Source: an uncultured Flavobacteriaceae bacterium (lineage in GTDB: Bacteria > Bacteroidota > Bacteroidia > Flavobacteriales > Flavobacteriaceae). Taken from it: a stretch of 43,813 nucleotides of DNA. Every line of letters starts with the position of its first letter. The stretch's first letter is position 1. The stretch spans positions 1-43,813 of the forward strand of contig CALGUD010000097.1 in assembly GCA_937901915.1 (NCBI GenBank), in the 5' to 3' direction. The translations under genes were made by a program, and so were the position numbers. The notes beneath the pieces were generated by a model. The model did not search any database. It was not told the DNA's origin and worked only from the letters and a program-made list of their open reading frames with translations. Shown here one piece after another: positions 23,238-31,508 of the stretch.

Positions 23238-24935
23238 TTAATTATTTAATATTTGTAATGAGATGTATGAGTTATATTCTTCAGTATGATATATTTTTTG
23301 TGTAGCAATTTCAAAACCTGTATTCAACAGATTGTTTCTCCCTGTGTTTAAATTTTTGGTTAAAAATGGATATCCGAATGAAGAAGTGATAAATAACCCT
23401 ACTTTTTGTCCTTTGTCCAGTTTTAAACCATAGAAATTCATATCCATTTCATAAGAATATATCTTATTTCTCTCCAAGAGTTCAGGTTTCTCAAAAGAAT
23501 TTCTGTATTTGGCTCTTAAAGCATCAAAACCGATCATATTTATTACTTCATTCTTATCGTTAAGTATAAGCAGTGCGGTAAACCAATCTGTATCTACTGC
23601 AGAACTTGATGCAAATATCTTTGCTGATATTTGACCTAAAATTGTTTCTTCTTCTAACTCGGTCGTTGTATATAAGAGATAATCTTTACGCACTTTTAAT
23701 AAATCTTCAAAAAAGTTAAACCTATTATCCCTTATTTGATTATACATGTCATTGGTAAATACTGCTGTATTTCCGGGATCATAAACAAATGTTTCCGAAC
23801 CTTCGTTTACGTGATTTGCATCAAACACTAATTTTCCTTTTTTTGATATCGAATCGGTGCTTAAAAATAATTTTTTGTTTATTGTACTACTTAGCGGGTA
23901 GGTGTCATCACTATGCCACTTATTTTCATTCATTGCATAAAGTTGAACTTTTGGTTCATTCATAATTCCGTTATCTATACCTTTCAACCAGTAATCGAAC
24001 CATCTTAAATATTCAGCTTGTAAATTGATGTCATCGGCTGCCTCACCCATAAGTTGATTTTTAAAACTTGTAGATTCTTTATCTGTATGGCCCCAGGGCC
24101 CAATAATCATTTTTACATTTTTGTTTCCAGCCTTGGTAAGCCAATCATAAGCTATCTTACTGCCTAGAAGTTGTGAGTCAAACCAACCGGATTGAATAAA
24201 GACAGGGATTTTTATTTTTTTTAATTGTTCAAGGTAAAATGCTTGTTTCCAGTAATCGTCCTGGGAATCATGTTGCACCCATTTTTGATAGTAATCAAGC
24301 TTTCTCGAGAATATTTTAGAGTCGAGTTCCGATACGGGGAGGTGATTTAAAAGTTGTACCCAGTCCATATTAAAAATTTCTTCATCCGACCCGAGCTGTT
24401 CTATTATTGCACACCATTGTAGTGAACCCGCACTAAGTATACCATGTATGTATGGGCCACTATAAAAAGGATCCACCATTGCAACATTGGGTATAATAGT
24501 TTTTAAATTAGTGGGCTGTTCAGTAGCTGCACAATACTGCACATAGCCATTATAAGACGCTCCAATCATGCCTATGTTTCCGTTACACCAATCTTGTTGG
24601 TTGATCCACTCTACGGTGTCATAACCGTCCTTTCGTTCGTTTATCAATGGTTCAAATGTGCCTTCTGAACCAAATCTGCCCCTCACATCCTGTACAACTA
24701 AAACATACCCGTTTTCAATAAGATAGCTGTATTCGTCAATTCTTCTTTCTTTATTATATGGAGTGCGCACCAATACTACAGGGTATTGATCTTGTTGTTC
24801 TTTTGGAAAAAGTATTTGAGTTGAAAGCTTTACCCCGTCCCGCATTAAGACCATAGTTGTGGTATCTTCCTTTTCCAAAGAACATGAAAGAAAGAGAAAA
24901 CTTAATAACAGCAGCAATAGGCTTTTTTTAATCAT
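23238..24935 (-). CDS. CocE/NonD family hydrolase, lipoprotein
   Basis: The 565-residue protein has a lipoprotein signal (MIKKSLLLLLLSFLFLSC, Cys18). A peptidase S15-type alpha/beta hydrolase domain carries VQDVRGRFGSEG (81-92), the nucleophile elbow GASYNG with S127, and IIGPWGHTD with the likely catalytic His. A C-terminal beta-rich PepX_C-like domain completes the protein. Family members include X-Pro dipeptidyl peptidase, cocaine esterase and acyl-amino ester hydrolases, so the substrate could be an ester or an amide. Export as a lipoprotein suggests an extracytoplasmic substrate. It follows the ConA-like lipoprotein gene by 8 bp on the same strand, making a two-gene operon. Confidence 0.9.
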   Translation of the reverse strand: MIKKSLLLLLLSFLFLSCSLEKEDTTTMVLMRDGVKLSTQILFPKEQQDQYPVVLVRTPYNKERRIDEYSYLIENGYVLVVQDVRGRFGSEGTFEPLINERKDGYDTVEWINQQDWCNGNIGMIGASYNGYVQYCAATEQPTNLKTIIPNVAMVDPFYSGPYIHGILSAGSLQWCAIIEQLGSDEEIFNMDWVQLLNHLPVSELDSKIFSRKLDYYQKWVQHDSQDDYWKQAFYLEQLKKIKIPVFIQSGWFDSQLLGSKIAYDWLTKAGNKNVKMIIGPWGHTDKESTSFKNQLMGEAADDINLQAEYLRWFDYWLKGIDNGIMNEPKVQLYAMNENKWHSDDTYPLSSTINKKLFLSTDSISKKGKLVFDANHVNEGSETFVYDPGNTAVFTNDMYNQIRDNRFNFFEDLLKVRKDYLLYTTTELEEETILGQISAKIFASSSAVDTDWFTALLILNDKNEVINMIGFDALRAKYRNSFEKPELLERNKIYSYEMDMNFYGLKLDKGQKVGLFITSSFGYPFLTKNLNTGRNNLLNTGFEIATQKIYHTEEYNSYISLQILNN

Positions 24936-24943
24936 TTTTATGT

Positions 24944-25570
24944 TTATGGAGAAGTTATTGAAACATTTTTAAACCATCCTTCAGACCCGTTTCCTACCCA
25001 AAGCCCGATTTTGCCATTTTTTTGATTACTTATCTGTTTAACAACCAAAGAAGCTTCATTGGCTTCATTTATATACACTTTGACTTCAGGAAAATTTACA
25101 ACAATTTTTACATGAAACCAATTGTTGGGGTCTGGTACAGGCTTTACTGTGTTTTCATATTTTCCGGGATATTTATTTCTTAAAACTGACCACGGATTTT
25201 CGGGCATATTAACGTATTGTACTGAGTGAAATTTTCTTTCAGGGCTTTCAAAATTAAACGGCCTGAAATAAATTGCATCATAATTTTTATTATCTATACC
25301 ATGAAAAGCTATCCCAACAAAACTTTGACCGCGTATATCTTTACCTTTAATATCCAATTCTACTGTACCATTTTTAAAATTAGTGTCATTAAGCCATAAC
25401 AGGCCATCTTCATTATTGGCATTTAAATGAATAACATCATTTTGATATTTGACTTCCCGGTTAAAAATAGTCCATTCTTCGGGAGCAACAGGAATTTTAT
25501 TTTCTGGCTGTCCGCTACAGCTACTGAAATAAATACATGTAATGAATGCTAATAAATTAATTGATTTCAT
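24944..25570 (-). CDS. ConA-like (DUF1080/LamG-like) lipoprotein
   Basis: The 208-residue protein has a lipoprotein signal (MKSINLLAFITCIYFSSC, Cys18) and a beta-sandwich pattern typical of concanavalin A-like domains: EEWTIFNREVKYQNDVIHL, TVELDIKGKDIRGQSFVGIAFHG, WFHVKIVVNFPEVKVYIN, and NGKIGLWVGNGSEGWFKNVSI. Such domains bind or hydrolyse carbohydrates, but I see no certain catalytic pair. It is followed after 8 bp by the CocE-like gene. It is divergent from a membrane-tethered regulator whose outer domain has a similar ConA-like pattern. Confidence 0.72.
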   Translation of the reverse strand: MKSINLLAFITCIYFSSCSGQPENKIPVAPEEWTIFNREVKYQNDVIHLNANNEDGLLWLNDTNFKNGTVELDIKGKDIRGQSFVGIAFHGIDNKNYDAIYFRPFNFESPERKFHSVQYVNMPENPWSVLRNKYPGKYENTVKPVPDPNNWFHVKIVVNFPEVKVYINEANEASLVVKQISNQKNGKIGLWVGNGSEGWFKNVSITSP

Positions 25571-25703
25571 AATTATTTTGTTTTTGTAAAAGTATCATGA
25601 GTTATATTTTTTGAGGATTTAAACTGCGGTCATTTTCAGGTCAAAGTAGGTTTAAGTAATTGTTTATGATTTTTTAAGAGGTTTATTTTTATTTTTGTTT
25701 CTG

Positions 25704-26957
25704 ATGAAACTTTCTGAACAAGACTATATAGAATTATGTAAAAACGATATCGAAGAAAAATTTTCTTTCGGTAACGGGCAGGGTTATACCCAACGTAATT
25801 TGGAGCTTTTATCTCATACTATTGAAGAAAAAACAGGCGTAAACATCAGTTTATCTACTTTAAAACGATTATGGAAAAATAAATATAAGCAAAGTCCGCA
25901 GTTAGCAACATTAAATGCCCTTGCTGCTGTTTTAGATTATAAAGACTGGCAGGAATTTAAGTTATTAAAAAGGCAAGATAAAAAGCAGAAGAAAAACATT
26001 TCCCCTCTTATGATAGGTATTGTAATCGGGGTATTGCTTGTAGTTGGTTTATTTTCATTTTTGAGTTTGAGTGAAAATAGCACGCTTAAAAATAACAGGA
26101 TCAAAATCAATGGCCCGGTAATTTTTAAGGCATCCAAGACAGTTACCAGTGGAATTCCAAATACTGTTATTTTTAACTATGATCTATCAAACGTGGAAGC
26201 GGATAGTTTTTTTATACAACAATCATGGAACCCTGCCGATAAAGTATATATTGACCCAATGGCTAAAGTTTTTTCCAGGATATACTATGAATCCGGATAC
26301 CACAGGGCAAAGTTAATGGCAAACAATTCTGTATTGAGTAAACAACCTATTCATATATTAAGTAATGGTTGGGAGCCTCATGTTTACTATACTGAAAATA
26401 AATTTGTTGATTTACAAAGCGAAGACATTATAGATAATGGTATTTTACAAATACCTAAAGTTATCCTGGTAAAACATAATATTGATACTTTAAAATATTT
26501 TGAAACAAGAATTACAAATAGCAAGGAATTTCATACTTCATCTGACAATTTTGATATAAAAACGAGAGTAAAACTCGATAATGTAATGAATGGACATTGT
26601 CCATGGATTTCTTTGTTGATAGTAGCAGAGAAGCATATTTTTAAAGTAAAATTGGTTAAAAACGGTTGTGAACGCTATGCCGATTATAAAATGGGGGAAG
26701 TATACAGGTCAGGAGTTGAGAATGACCTTTCTGCCCTGGGCTGTAATGTATATGAATGGCAGGAAATAGGAGTGAAGGTTCAAAACAAAAATGCCAATGT
26801 ATACCTGAATGGTGAATTGATATTTAATGATACCTATAAAGAAGATTATGGCGATATTAAAGCTTTAACATATATATTTGAAGGTACAGGTTCAGTAGAC
26901 TATGTAATCCTCTCAGATGCAAATGATGATATTGTTTTTGAAGATAATTTTGATTAG
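25704..26957 (+). CDS. membrane-tethered DNA-binding-like protein with ConA-like extracytoplasmic domain
   Basis: The 417-residue protein (ATG at 25704) has three parts. Residues 1-90 hold a helical domain (YTQRNLELLSHTIEEKTG, then ISLSTLKRLWKNKY, then LATLNALAAVLDYKDWQEF) that looks like an HTH. Residues 91-98 are Lys-rich and 101-122 are one membrane helix. About 295 outer residues follow: a PKD-like stretch (138-210) and a ConA-like sandwich (280-417) ending in VDYVILSDANDDIVFEDNF. The cytoplasmic domain type recurs in Bacteroidota fused to many modules. I infer a one-component sensor that binds DNA while membrane-bound. A TATTTTTG element (25690-25697) lies just before the ATG. It is divergent from the lipoprotein/CocE pair. 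Confidence 0.7.
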   Translation: MKLSEQDYIELCKNDIEEKFSFGNGQGYTQRNLELLSHTIEEKTGVNISLSTLKRLWKNKYKQSPQLATLNALAAVLDYKDWQEFKLLKRQDKKQKKNISPLMIGIVIGVLLVVGLFSFLSLSENSTLKNNRIKINGPVIFKASKTVTSGIPNTVIFNYDLSNVEADSFFIQQSWNPADKVYIDPMAKVFSRIYYESGYHRAKLMANNSVLSKQPIHILSNGWEPHVYYTENKFVDLQSEDIIDNGILQIPKVILVKHNIDTLKYFETRITNSKEFHTSSDNFDIKTRVKLDNVMNGHCPWISLLIVAEKHIFKVKLVKNGCERYADYKMGEVYRSGVENDLSALGCNVYEWQEIGVKVQNKNANVYLNGELIFNDTYKEDYGDIKALTYIFEGTGSVDYVILSDANDDIVFEDNFD

Positions 26958-26995
26958 TGTAGAACAATGTATGGCTTCATAATATTCCTTACAAC

Positions 26996-27472
26996 TCATA
27001 ATAGTATTTCATCATCTTTATTAAACTGAATTCTATGTTCCATATTTAAATTCAGATCATTTATAATTTTTTCTTTGGAAGGCCTTAACATGAAAAAATA
27101 AGCAATAAGAACTCCTGCTATGATCATGTAATACAGGTTTCCTTCATTCATAAATATAATGATTGCCAAAAAGGCCGGAGCTTCTATTAAAGCATATTTT
27201 ATAAGAGAGGCCGACTGGTAACCTGATAATTTACCTTTTAACGAATTGTTAATTGTTAAACTATTTAAATATGTTTTAAAAATAAAATTACTTCCAATAA
27301 AACCCAAAACAGCAAGCGCCGGAACTATATAAAAGAAAATATCATTTTTTGGGGAAAGATCAAGCGTTGCGTTACTATCCAGGGAAAAAATATAGGATGC
27401 CAATAAAAGGATTCCTGCAAAAATAATAAGATGCAGTACGGAAAGTGTTTTTAAAAAGGTTTTTGGTGTCAT
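26996..27472 (-). CDS. small membrane protein of unknown function, four helices
   Basis: The 158-residue protein has four hydrophobic segments (about 9-29, 45-65, 88-108 and 112-129) and a charged cytoplasmic-type C-terminus (RPSKEKIINDLNLNMEHRIQ). I do not recognise a family. I place the start at the ATG at 27472 because it overlaps the upstream stop codon as ATGA, a classic coupling arrangement; an ATG at 27517 would add 15 polar residues and lies inside the upstream gene. It is likely made together with the SH3 protein, and the pair may work as a membrane/periplasm unit. Confidence 0.65.
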   Translation of the reverse strand: MTPKTFLKTLSVLHLIIFAGILLLASYIFSLDSNATLDLSPKNDIFFYIVPALAVLGFIGSNFIFKTYLNSLTINNSLKGKLSGYQSASLIKYALIEAPAFLAIIIFMNEGNLYYMIIAGVLIAYFFMLRPSKEKIINDLNLNMEHRIQFNKDDEILL

Positions 27473-28284
27473 TCCTTTCTTTTTGAAAATTCGGGGGCCA
27501 GCTCTGTTCCGGTCCATATATATTCCCGCTTTTCTTTATAAGTTTTAACCCAATTGGTTTCTTCATCTTCTATAGTGCCACGCTCTACTTCATACACTAA
27601 CTTGTCTGTCACTCCTTCCGGTTGATTTGGGAAAACAAATTTTTCCTGATAATAAAACATACCAGCCTCAGATATACTGGATAAATCTGCTATGTGTTTT
27701 AAATCGTTGCCATCCCAGAAAATGTATGAAACCCCACCTTCAACTCCGCAAGCTTCGGCTAAATAATTTATGGAAATGATGTTTTTGACATTCTGTAGCC
27801 CGTTGTTGTCTAATAAATCTAACGAAAACTCATATCCTATGAGGTTAAATACATGTTCTTTATATACAGTTTCATTTAATAGATGTCTTATTTTTAAAGC
27901 AATCGCATCATTTTCATCACTTTTAACCTGAAAATATAAAGTTTTGTTATCTGCTGTGGTAAGGTTTCGCATGGAGATCAGGGCACCTAAAACATATCCT
28001 GTGTTGCCATTGTATTCTATTTTATACCAGTTAGATGATACACCATCAAATTTCTGTCTCTGTTCGGATTGTTCAATAATTTTTATTTCTGTTCCTATTT
28101 TAAGTAGGTCTATAACCTCAGAATTTGTATCGGGTTCTTTCCTGAATTTAACATCATTGGCAAATATTTGTTCAGTACTACCCGGGCTAAATTTAAAGTA
28201 ACTACTTAGATACCGGGTGTCAGATTGAGCAGATATGCTATTCAATAATAAAAAGGAGATTAAAATAGCAAAATTTATTTTCAT
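27469..28284 (-). CDS. secreted SH3-domain protein
   Basis: The 271-residue protein has a signal peptide (MKINFAILISFLLLNSISAQ, cleaved near residue 20). A bacterial SH3 domain follows at about 36-105 (FRKEPDTNSEVIDLLKIGTEIKI, then SSNWYKIEYNGNTGYVLGALI). Residues 110-271 form a domain I do not recognise, with YLAEACGVEGGVSYIFWDGN and a DKLVYEVERGTIEDEETNW segment. SH3b domains often bind peptidoglycan or other proteins in the periplasm. Its stop codon overlaps the start of the membrane protein gene (ATGA). The upstream gap of 103 bp to the next co-oriented gene shows no motif. Confidence 0.75.
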   Translation of the reverse strand: MKINFAILISFLLLNSISAQSDTRYLSSYFKFSPGSTEQIFANDVKFRKEPDTNSEVIDLLKIGTEIKIIEQSEQRQKFDGVSSNWYKIEYNGNTGYVLGALISMRNLTTADNKTLYFQVKSDENDAIALKIRHLLNETVYKEHVFNLIGYEFSLDLLDNNGLQNVKNIISINYLAEACGVEGGVSYIFWDGNDLKHIADLSSISEAGMFYYQEKFVFPNQPEGVTDKLVYEVERGTIEDEETNWVKTYKEKREYIWTGTELAPEFSKRKE

Positions 28285-28387
28285 AGTTCGGTGCTGTTAG
28301 GGAGTGTAATGTAAAATAAAAATTTTATATAAATCGGATTTCTTATCTAATTGATTTTCATGTTTAATTTTAAAAGAATTATAAATG

Positions 28388-29365
28388 TTATTCATTAACA
28401 ACTAAATCTTCAGCGTTAACTTTTATAACCTTTAGAGTTGTTTTAAGTGATTTCCAGAGTCCGGTTACCATGTATGGCAACATTTCGTTTAATTTATTGT
28501 TATCAGAATAAAAATACTTTCTGCTTTTGTAAGTCTTAAAAGCACCTTTCTTAAAATCAGACAAAAGTATATATTTTTCGGTCAGTACATCATCATTAAA
28601 CGATAGATATATCTTAGGGATATTTGTAAAAGAAAAATGATTAACAATTTCATTCCTGATAGTAATAATCATATTTATAATCTCAGATTCATCAAAAATA
28701 GTATTCTTGGTATTAGAAATATTTATCTTTTGGTTTTTATCTTTAAAAGATACTTTGTTTGATTTAAGGATATTGTATTTTTTAAATTCTGTAGGCATGT
28801 GTTCAAACTCATAACAAATTTTAGCTGTATAATCCAACAGACCATATAAAGCAATAAACAAATGGTAAATGGTAGAGTATGTATTTATTACCAAAGGTCC
28901 TGTGGTAAATTGCACACCGGTAGAGTTTACGGGTTTTTCCTGGGCTAAATAATCAGTTTCATTAAAAAGTTTGTAAAATTGACCCAGTAAATAACGTGTT
29001 GTTATAACTGAATTTTGTAAAGTTGAAATTAAATTTCTGAAATCAAAAAAATATAGCAACCGGTTGAATTTTTCGTTGTCGAGACGTTTTGATGAAAAGC
29101 TCTCAAAATTTTCTTTAGAAATTTTCACTTCAGGACTGATTCCTCCATTAACTATCCAAATGGGTACTGAATTTAATAAAGAATAATCCTTCTCCATATC
29201 ACCGAATAATTTATCGGCTAAAAGGTTGTGTAGTTCTGTACATAATGTATCTATATCAGGTAGTAAATCCCCTTTATTAAGGATAAGATTATCATTTGAA
29301 TAATGAATCCAGAATTCTTTATCGGAAGGCAAATCACCCGGAATGCCATTTATATTGTAATGCAT
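28388..29365 (-). CDS. hypothetical protein with HEPN-like R-x5-H motif
   Basis: I do not recognise this 325-residue protein. It has no signal peptide or clear membrane helix and is likely cytoplasmic. Residues 100-190 and 225-245 look alpha-helical; the latter contains IRNEIVNHFS with R237 and H243, the spacing seen in HEPN RNase motifs (R-x4-6-H). The C-terminal part includes a strand-rich KIYLSFNDDV...YILLSDF segment and a helical tail. HEPN proteins occur in toxin, abortive-infection and CRISPR-associated systems, but no partner toxin or nucleotidyltransferase sits here. It may equally be a non-catalytic helical bundle. The 244 bp to the next gene is AT-rich with no visible signal. Confidence 0.55.
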   Translation of the reverse strand: MHYNINGIPGDLPSDKEFWIHYSNDNLILNKGDLLPDIDTLCTELHNLLADKLFGDMEKDYSLLNSVPIWIVNGGISPEVKISKENFESFSSKRLDNEKFNRLLYFFDFRNLISTLQNSVITTRYLLGQFYKLFNETDYLAQEKPVNSTGVQFTTGPLVINTYSTIYHLFIALYGLLDYTAKICYEFEHMPTEFKKYNILKSNKVSFKDKNQKINISNTKNTIFDESEIINMIITIRNEIVNHFSFTNIPKIYLSFNDDVLTEKYILLSDFKKGAFKTYKSRKYFYSDNNKLNEMLPYMVTGLWKSLKTTLKVIKVNAEDLVVNE

Positions 29366-29609
29366 AAACCCTTTATTGATAATTAATTAGCTCAACAATT
29401 ATTTCTACATAGTAATAGTATCCATGTAGAAGACAAAATTTTTTTATGCCTGTAACTTATTATAAGTACCAAGCAATGGGCATGCAGGGGAAATATTACA
29501 TTAAATATAAGCTTTATTTAACATTTAAAAAAAATAATTAAGGGAAAAAAGTATTTTCATTACGGTTAACTGTTACAGAAAGCTATGGAGGTAAGTATTA
29601 ATAAAAGCT

Positions 29610-31475
29610 TTATTGATCCATTTTATCCGATAATTCAAACCACCGCTCCGTTTTTAAATTTATTTGAGCAATAAGAGTTTGAAGTTTTTTAGATTTATCA
29701 TTTATTTCCACACCACTGAGTTTTCCTTCAGAAAAGAGTGCTTCTAATGAGGATTTTTCTTCCTCAAGATTCTTAATTTCTTTTTCCAGGCGGTTGTATT
29801 CATTTTGCTCACTAAAATTTAATCCTTTGCTGGAATTAGCGTCTTTTTTCCAGTTCTTTTTTTCCTTTTTCTCGTTGGTTTTGTTTTCGGGGACAGCACT
29901 TTCTTCATACACTTTAAAATCGGTATAATTTCCGGGGAAATCTTCAATTTCTGCATTTCCTCTGAATACAAAGAGATGATCTACTACCTTGTCTATAAAA
30001 TAACGGTCATGTGATACAACCAGAAGACAACCCGGATAATCCAAAAGGAAATCCTCCAGAACGTTTAAAGTTACAATGTCAAGATCATTAGTAGGCTCAT
30101 CCAGTATAAGGAAATTGGGATTTTGTATAAGTACTGTACACAAATAAAGCCTTTTTAATTCCCCCCCGCTTAAGCGGTCAACAAAATCATATTGTTTCTT
30201 CCTGTCGAACAAAAATCGTTCAAGCAAATGAGATGCTGATATTTGCCGGCCTTTTGTAAGTGGAATATATTCTCCGTATTCTTTAATAATGTCAATGACC
30301 TTTTGTCCGGGTTTAGGATTGATACCGCTTTGGGTGTAATAACCAAATTTGATGGTGTCACCTATTATAATTTTCCCAGCATCGGGTTCATAGGTTTTTG
30401 TAAGAAGATTAAGAAATGTAGATTTACCGGAACCGTTTTTTCCAATAATACCTAATCGTTCCCCTTTTTTAAATGAGTAGTTAAATTTATCAAGTATAGT
30501 TATATTTTTGAATGCTTTGGATACATTGTGAAACTCTACTATTTTGCTTCCAAGGCGTTCCATGTTTATTTCCAGTTGTATTTTATGGTCATTACGGCGT
30601 TGACTTGCTTTTTCCTTGATTTGGTAAAAGTCATCTATACGGGATTTGGATTTTGTAGTTCTTGCTTTTGGTTGTCTTCGCATCCAATCCAGTTCTTTTG
30701 AATATAGATTTTTTGCCTTTTCTACTGAAGCTTTTTCTGCTTCTGTACGGGCTTCTTTTTTTTCCAGGTAATAGGAATAATTCCCTTTATATTGATACAA
30801 TTGATTGTTATCCAATTCTATAATCTCATTACACACCCGCTCCAGAAAATAGCGGTCGTGGGTAACCATAAACAGGGTAATATTTTCTTTGGCAAAGTAC
30901 TGTTCCAGCCATTCAATCATTTCCAGATCAAGATGATTGGTGGGTTCATCTAATATGAGTAGATCTGGTTTCTTTATGAGTATAGTAGCCAGGGCCAAGC
31001 GCTTTTTTTGTCCACCGGATAATGTGGAAACCTTTTTATCGAGATCTTCAAGGTTAAGTTTAAACAGTATTTGCTTGTATTGCGTTTCAAAATCCCATGC
31101 ATTGCTCATTTCCATTTTTTCAAAGGCTTTTTGGTAAGCCTCGGTATCATCCGGGTTTTGTAACGCCTTTTCATATTGTTGGATTACCTTCAGTATTTTA
31201 TTATCTGAAGCAAAAATGGTTTCTTCAATGGTTAATTCCGGAGCTAAATCCGGGTCTTGCGACAAGAAAGCAATGTGAATATCGTTTCGCGATACAATTT
31301 GGCCACTATCGGGTGTGTCTATTCCGGTAATTATATTTAACAAAGAAGTCTTGCCTGTCCCGTTTTTGGCAATAAATGCGATTTTCTGATCTTTATTTAT
31401 TCCAAAGGAGATGTCGGTAAACAAAATGCGTTCACCGTATGATTTTGATATATTTTCAACTGATAGATAATTCAC
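29610..31475 (-). CDS. ABC-F family ATPase, Uup-like
   Basis: The 621-residue protein has two ABC cassettes and no membrane segments. The first has AKNGTGKTSL (Walker A), LSGGQKKRLALA (signature) and LLILDEPTNHLD; the second has GKNGSGKSTF, LSGGELKRLYL and FLILDEPTNDLD. A linker with charged helices lies between them, and the C-terminal ~80 residues form a coiled coil (NRLEKEIKNLEEEKSSLEALF), which marks Uup among housekeeping ABC-F proteins. ABC-F proteins act on ribosomes or DNA-related processes in the cytoplasm; an antibiotic-resistance role is not indicated. The start is GTG at 31473-31475, since an in-frame stop lies two codons upstream. Confidence 0.92.
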   Translation of the reverse strand: MNYLSVENISKSYGERILFTDISFGINKDQKIAFIAKNGTGKTSLLNIITGIDTPDSGQIVSRNDIHIAFLSQDPDLAPELTIEETIFASDNKILKVIQQYEKALQNPDDTEAYQKAFEKMEMSNAWDFETQYKQILFKLNLEDLDKKVSTLSGGQKKRLALATILIKKPDLLILDEPTNHLDLEMIEWLEQYFAKENITLFMVTHDRYFLERVCNEIIELDNNQLYQYKGNYSYYLEKKEARTEAEKASVEKAKNLYSKELDWMRRQPKARTTKSKSRIDDFYQIKEKASQRRNDHKIQLEINMERLGSKIVEFHNVSKAFKNITILDKFNYSFKKGERLGIIGKNGSGKSTFLNLLTKTYEPDAGKIIIGDTIKFGYYTQSGINPKPGQKVIDIIKEYGEYIPLTKGRQISASHLLERFLFDRKKQYDFVDRLSGGELKRLYLCTVLIQNPNFLILDEPTNDLDIVTLNVLEDFLLDYPGCLLVVSHDRYFIDKVVDHLFVFRGNAEIEDFPGNYTDFKVYEESAVPENKTNEKKEKKNWKKDANSSKGLNFSEQNEYNRLEKEIKNLEEEKSSLEALFSEGKLSGVEINDKSKKLQTLIAQINLKTERWFELSDKMDQ

Positions 31476-31508
31476 AAACTAAATTTTGTGCAAAGAAAAG
31501 CTAAATAA

